A stretch of 64,000 bases of DNA from Kaistia geumhonensis (GTDB lineage Bacteria; Pseudomonadota; Alphaproteobacteria; Rhizobiales; Kaistiaceae), in NCBI RefSeq assembly GCF_030815145.1, contig NZ_JAUSWJ010000001.1:4516501-4580500 (forward strand), given 5' to 3'. Made by a program: the position numbers and the translations under genes. The notes under the pieces are model-generated. The model was given only the letters and a program-made list of their open reading frames with translations. It ran no database searches and had not been told where the DNA came from. Below, in pieces: positions 55,248 through 64,000 of the stretch. Position 1 is the stretch's first letter, and the number at the start of each line of letters is the position of its first letter.

Positions 55248-55625
55248 ATGGCTGATCTTTCGAAGATCGTTGAAGAACTCTCGAGCCTGACCGTTCTCGA
55301 GGCTGCCGAGCTGTCGAAGCTGCTCGAGGAGAAGTGGGGCGTTTCGGCTGCTGCTCCGGTCGCGGTTGCGGCTGTCGGCGGCGGTGCCGCCGCTGCGGCT
55401 CCGGTCGAGGAGAAGACGGAGTTCGACGTCATCCTCGTCGAGGCCGGCGCGAACAAGATCAACGTCATCAAGGAAGTCCGCGCGATCACGGCTCTTGGCC
55501 TCAAGGAAGCCAAGGATCTGGTCGAGGGTGCTCCGAAGGCCGTGAAGGAAGGCGTCTCGAAGGACGAGGCTGCCAAGCTCAAGGCTCAGCTCGAGGGCGC
55601 CGGCGCCAAGGTCGACGTCAAGTAA
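55248..55625 (+). CDS. rplL: 50S ribosomal protein L7/L12
   Basis: 125 residues. N-terminal dimer domain ([20 protein letters not shown]), Ala/Val-rich hinge and C-terminal factor-binding domain ([20 protein letters not shown]). It recruits translation GTPases and follows rplJ after 44 bases. Confidence 0.99.
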   Translation: MADLSKIVEELSSLTVLEAAELSKLLEEKWGVSAAAPVAVAAVGGGAAAAAPVEEKTEFDVILVEAGANKINVIKEVRAITALGLKEAKDLVEGAPKAVKEGVSKDEAAKLKAQLEGAGAKVDVK

Positions 55626-55633
55626 GTCGCATA

Positions 55634-55659
55634 CGGCCGGCCCCGACCGGGGCCGGCCG
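55634..55659 (+). terminator. rplL-rpoB attenuator hairpin
   Basis: A perfect 11-bp GC stem (CGGCCGGCCCC and complement, GACC loop) eight bases after the rplL stop, without a T-run. It sits where a partial attenuator lowers rpoBC expression in other bacteria. Confidence 0.6.
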
Positions 55660-55761
55660 GTTCATCAGGGTTCTTCATGGAACCGCTGTCCAGAGAGCCG
55701 CGCCCAAGCGCGGCTATACGGCTTTCCGGACAGCCGTTCTTGGAAATGAAAAGGAGCGAAC

Positions 55762-59892
<4,131 letters not shown>

Positions 59893-59901
59893 TCCGCGGC
59901 G

Positions 59902-59921
59902 CGGCCCGCGAAGGCGGGCCG
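59902..59921 (+). other. Hairpin between rpoB and rpoC
   Basis: An 8-bp perfect stem CGGCCCGC/GCGGGCCG with a GAAG loop, 10 bases after the rpoB stop. It may be an mRNA processing or stability element. Confidence 0.4.
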
Positions 59922-60004
59922 TCGGAAGTCGCAATGAAGTTTGACATGCGGTCATCCGGCCGGGAGCCTTGGCTCTCGCCGGCGACCGATCAAGGAGATC
60001 GGCG

Positions 60005-64000
<3,996 letters not shown>

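Overview
The window is a GC-rich chromosomal segment of an alphaproteobacterium, most likely of the order Hyphomicrobiales (Rhizobiales). The evidence is a type III-like cellulose operon starting with bcsN, an IalB-family invasion protein, DUF2336 and DUF3126 proteins, a bacterial transglutaminase-like cysteine protease, a PAS_5-type PAS protein and CtrA-like TTAA-N7-TTAA boxes. I cannot place it more precisely. No insertion sequence, prophage, integrase, CRISPR array or rRNA operon is visible.

Layout. 1-2031: the end of cysE, a DUF3126 protein, a small membrane protein and a gamma-carbonic-anhydrase-like protein. 2059-7761: an exported cysteine protease, a tandem PilZ protein, a cupin with a divergent LysR regulator, a PAS protein, a rhomboid protease and a CBS protein. 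7777-11767: folE-aroA-hisI on the minus strand, and on the plus strand an IscU-like protein, a VOC protein, a small exported protein and yidD. 11769-15730: an AmpR-like regulator divergent from a class D beta-lactamase, then thrS. 16231-24561: a 2776-residue classical autotransporter built from about 47 short repeats in a higher-order 8-unit module. An IalB protein and an exported three-repeat beta protein follow. 26489-35505: housekeeping and accessory genes (nitroreductase, DUF2336, FAH-family hydrolase, nadK, GNAT, purU-folD, a Gly/Asn-rich exported protein, a DMT transporter and a HIT protein). 35659-45282: the cellulose operon bcsN-bcsA-bcsB-bcsZ-TPR protein. 45307-47005: a Nudix and a TupA-like ATP-grasp protein. 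47027-64000: tRNA-Thr, rlmB, tRNA-Tyr, tRNA-Gly, tuf, two divergent citrate-synthase-like genes (one with an N-terminal HTH), tRNA-Trp, secE, nusG, rplKAJL, rpoB and rpoC, which is cut by the window end.

How it works together. The right third is the conserved translation/transcription block. The bcs operon with PilZ proteins and CtrA-like boxes points to c-di-GMP and cell-cycle control of surface polysaccharide. The autotransporter, the IalB protein and several exported repeat proteins make the middle of the window rich in envelope functions. The least explained elements are the modular autotransporter, the HTH-citrate synthase fusion facing its paralogue across a palindrome, and the AmpR-like/class D beta-lactamase pair.
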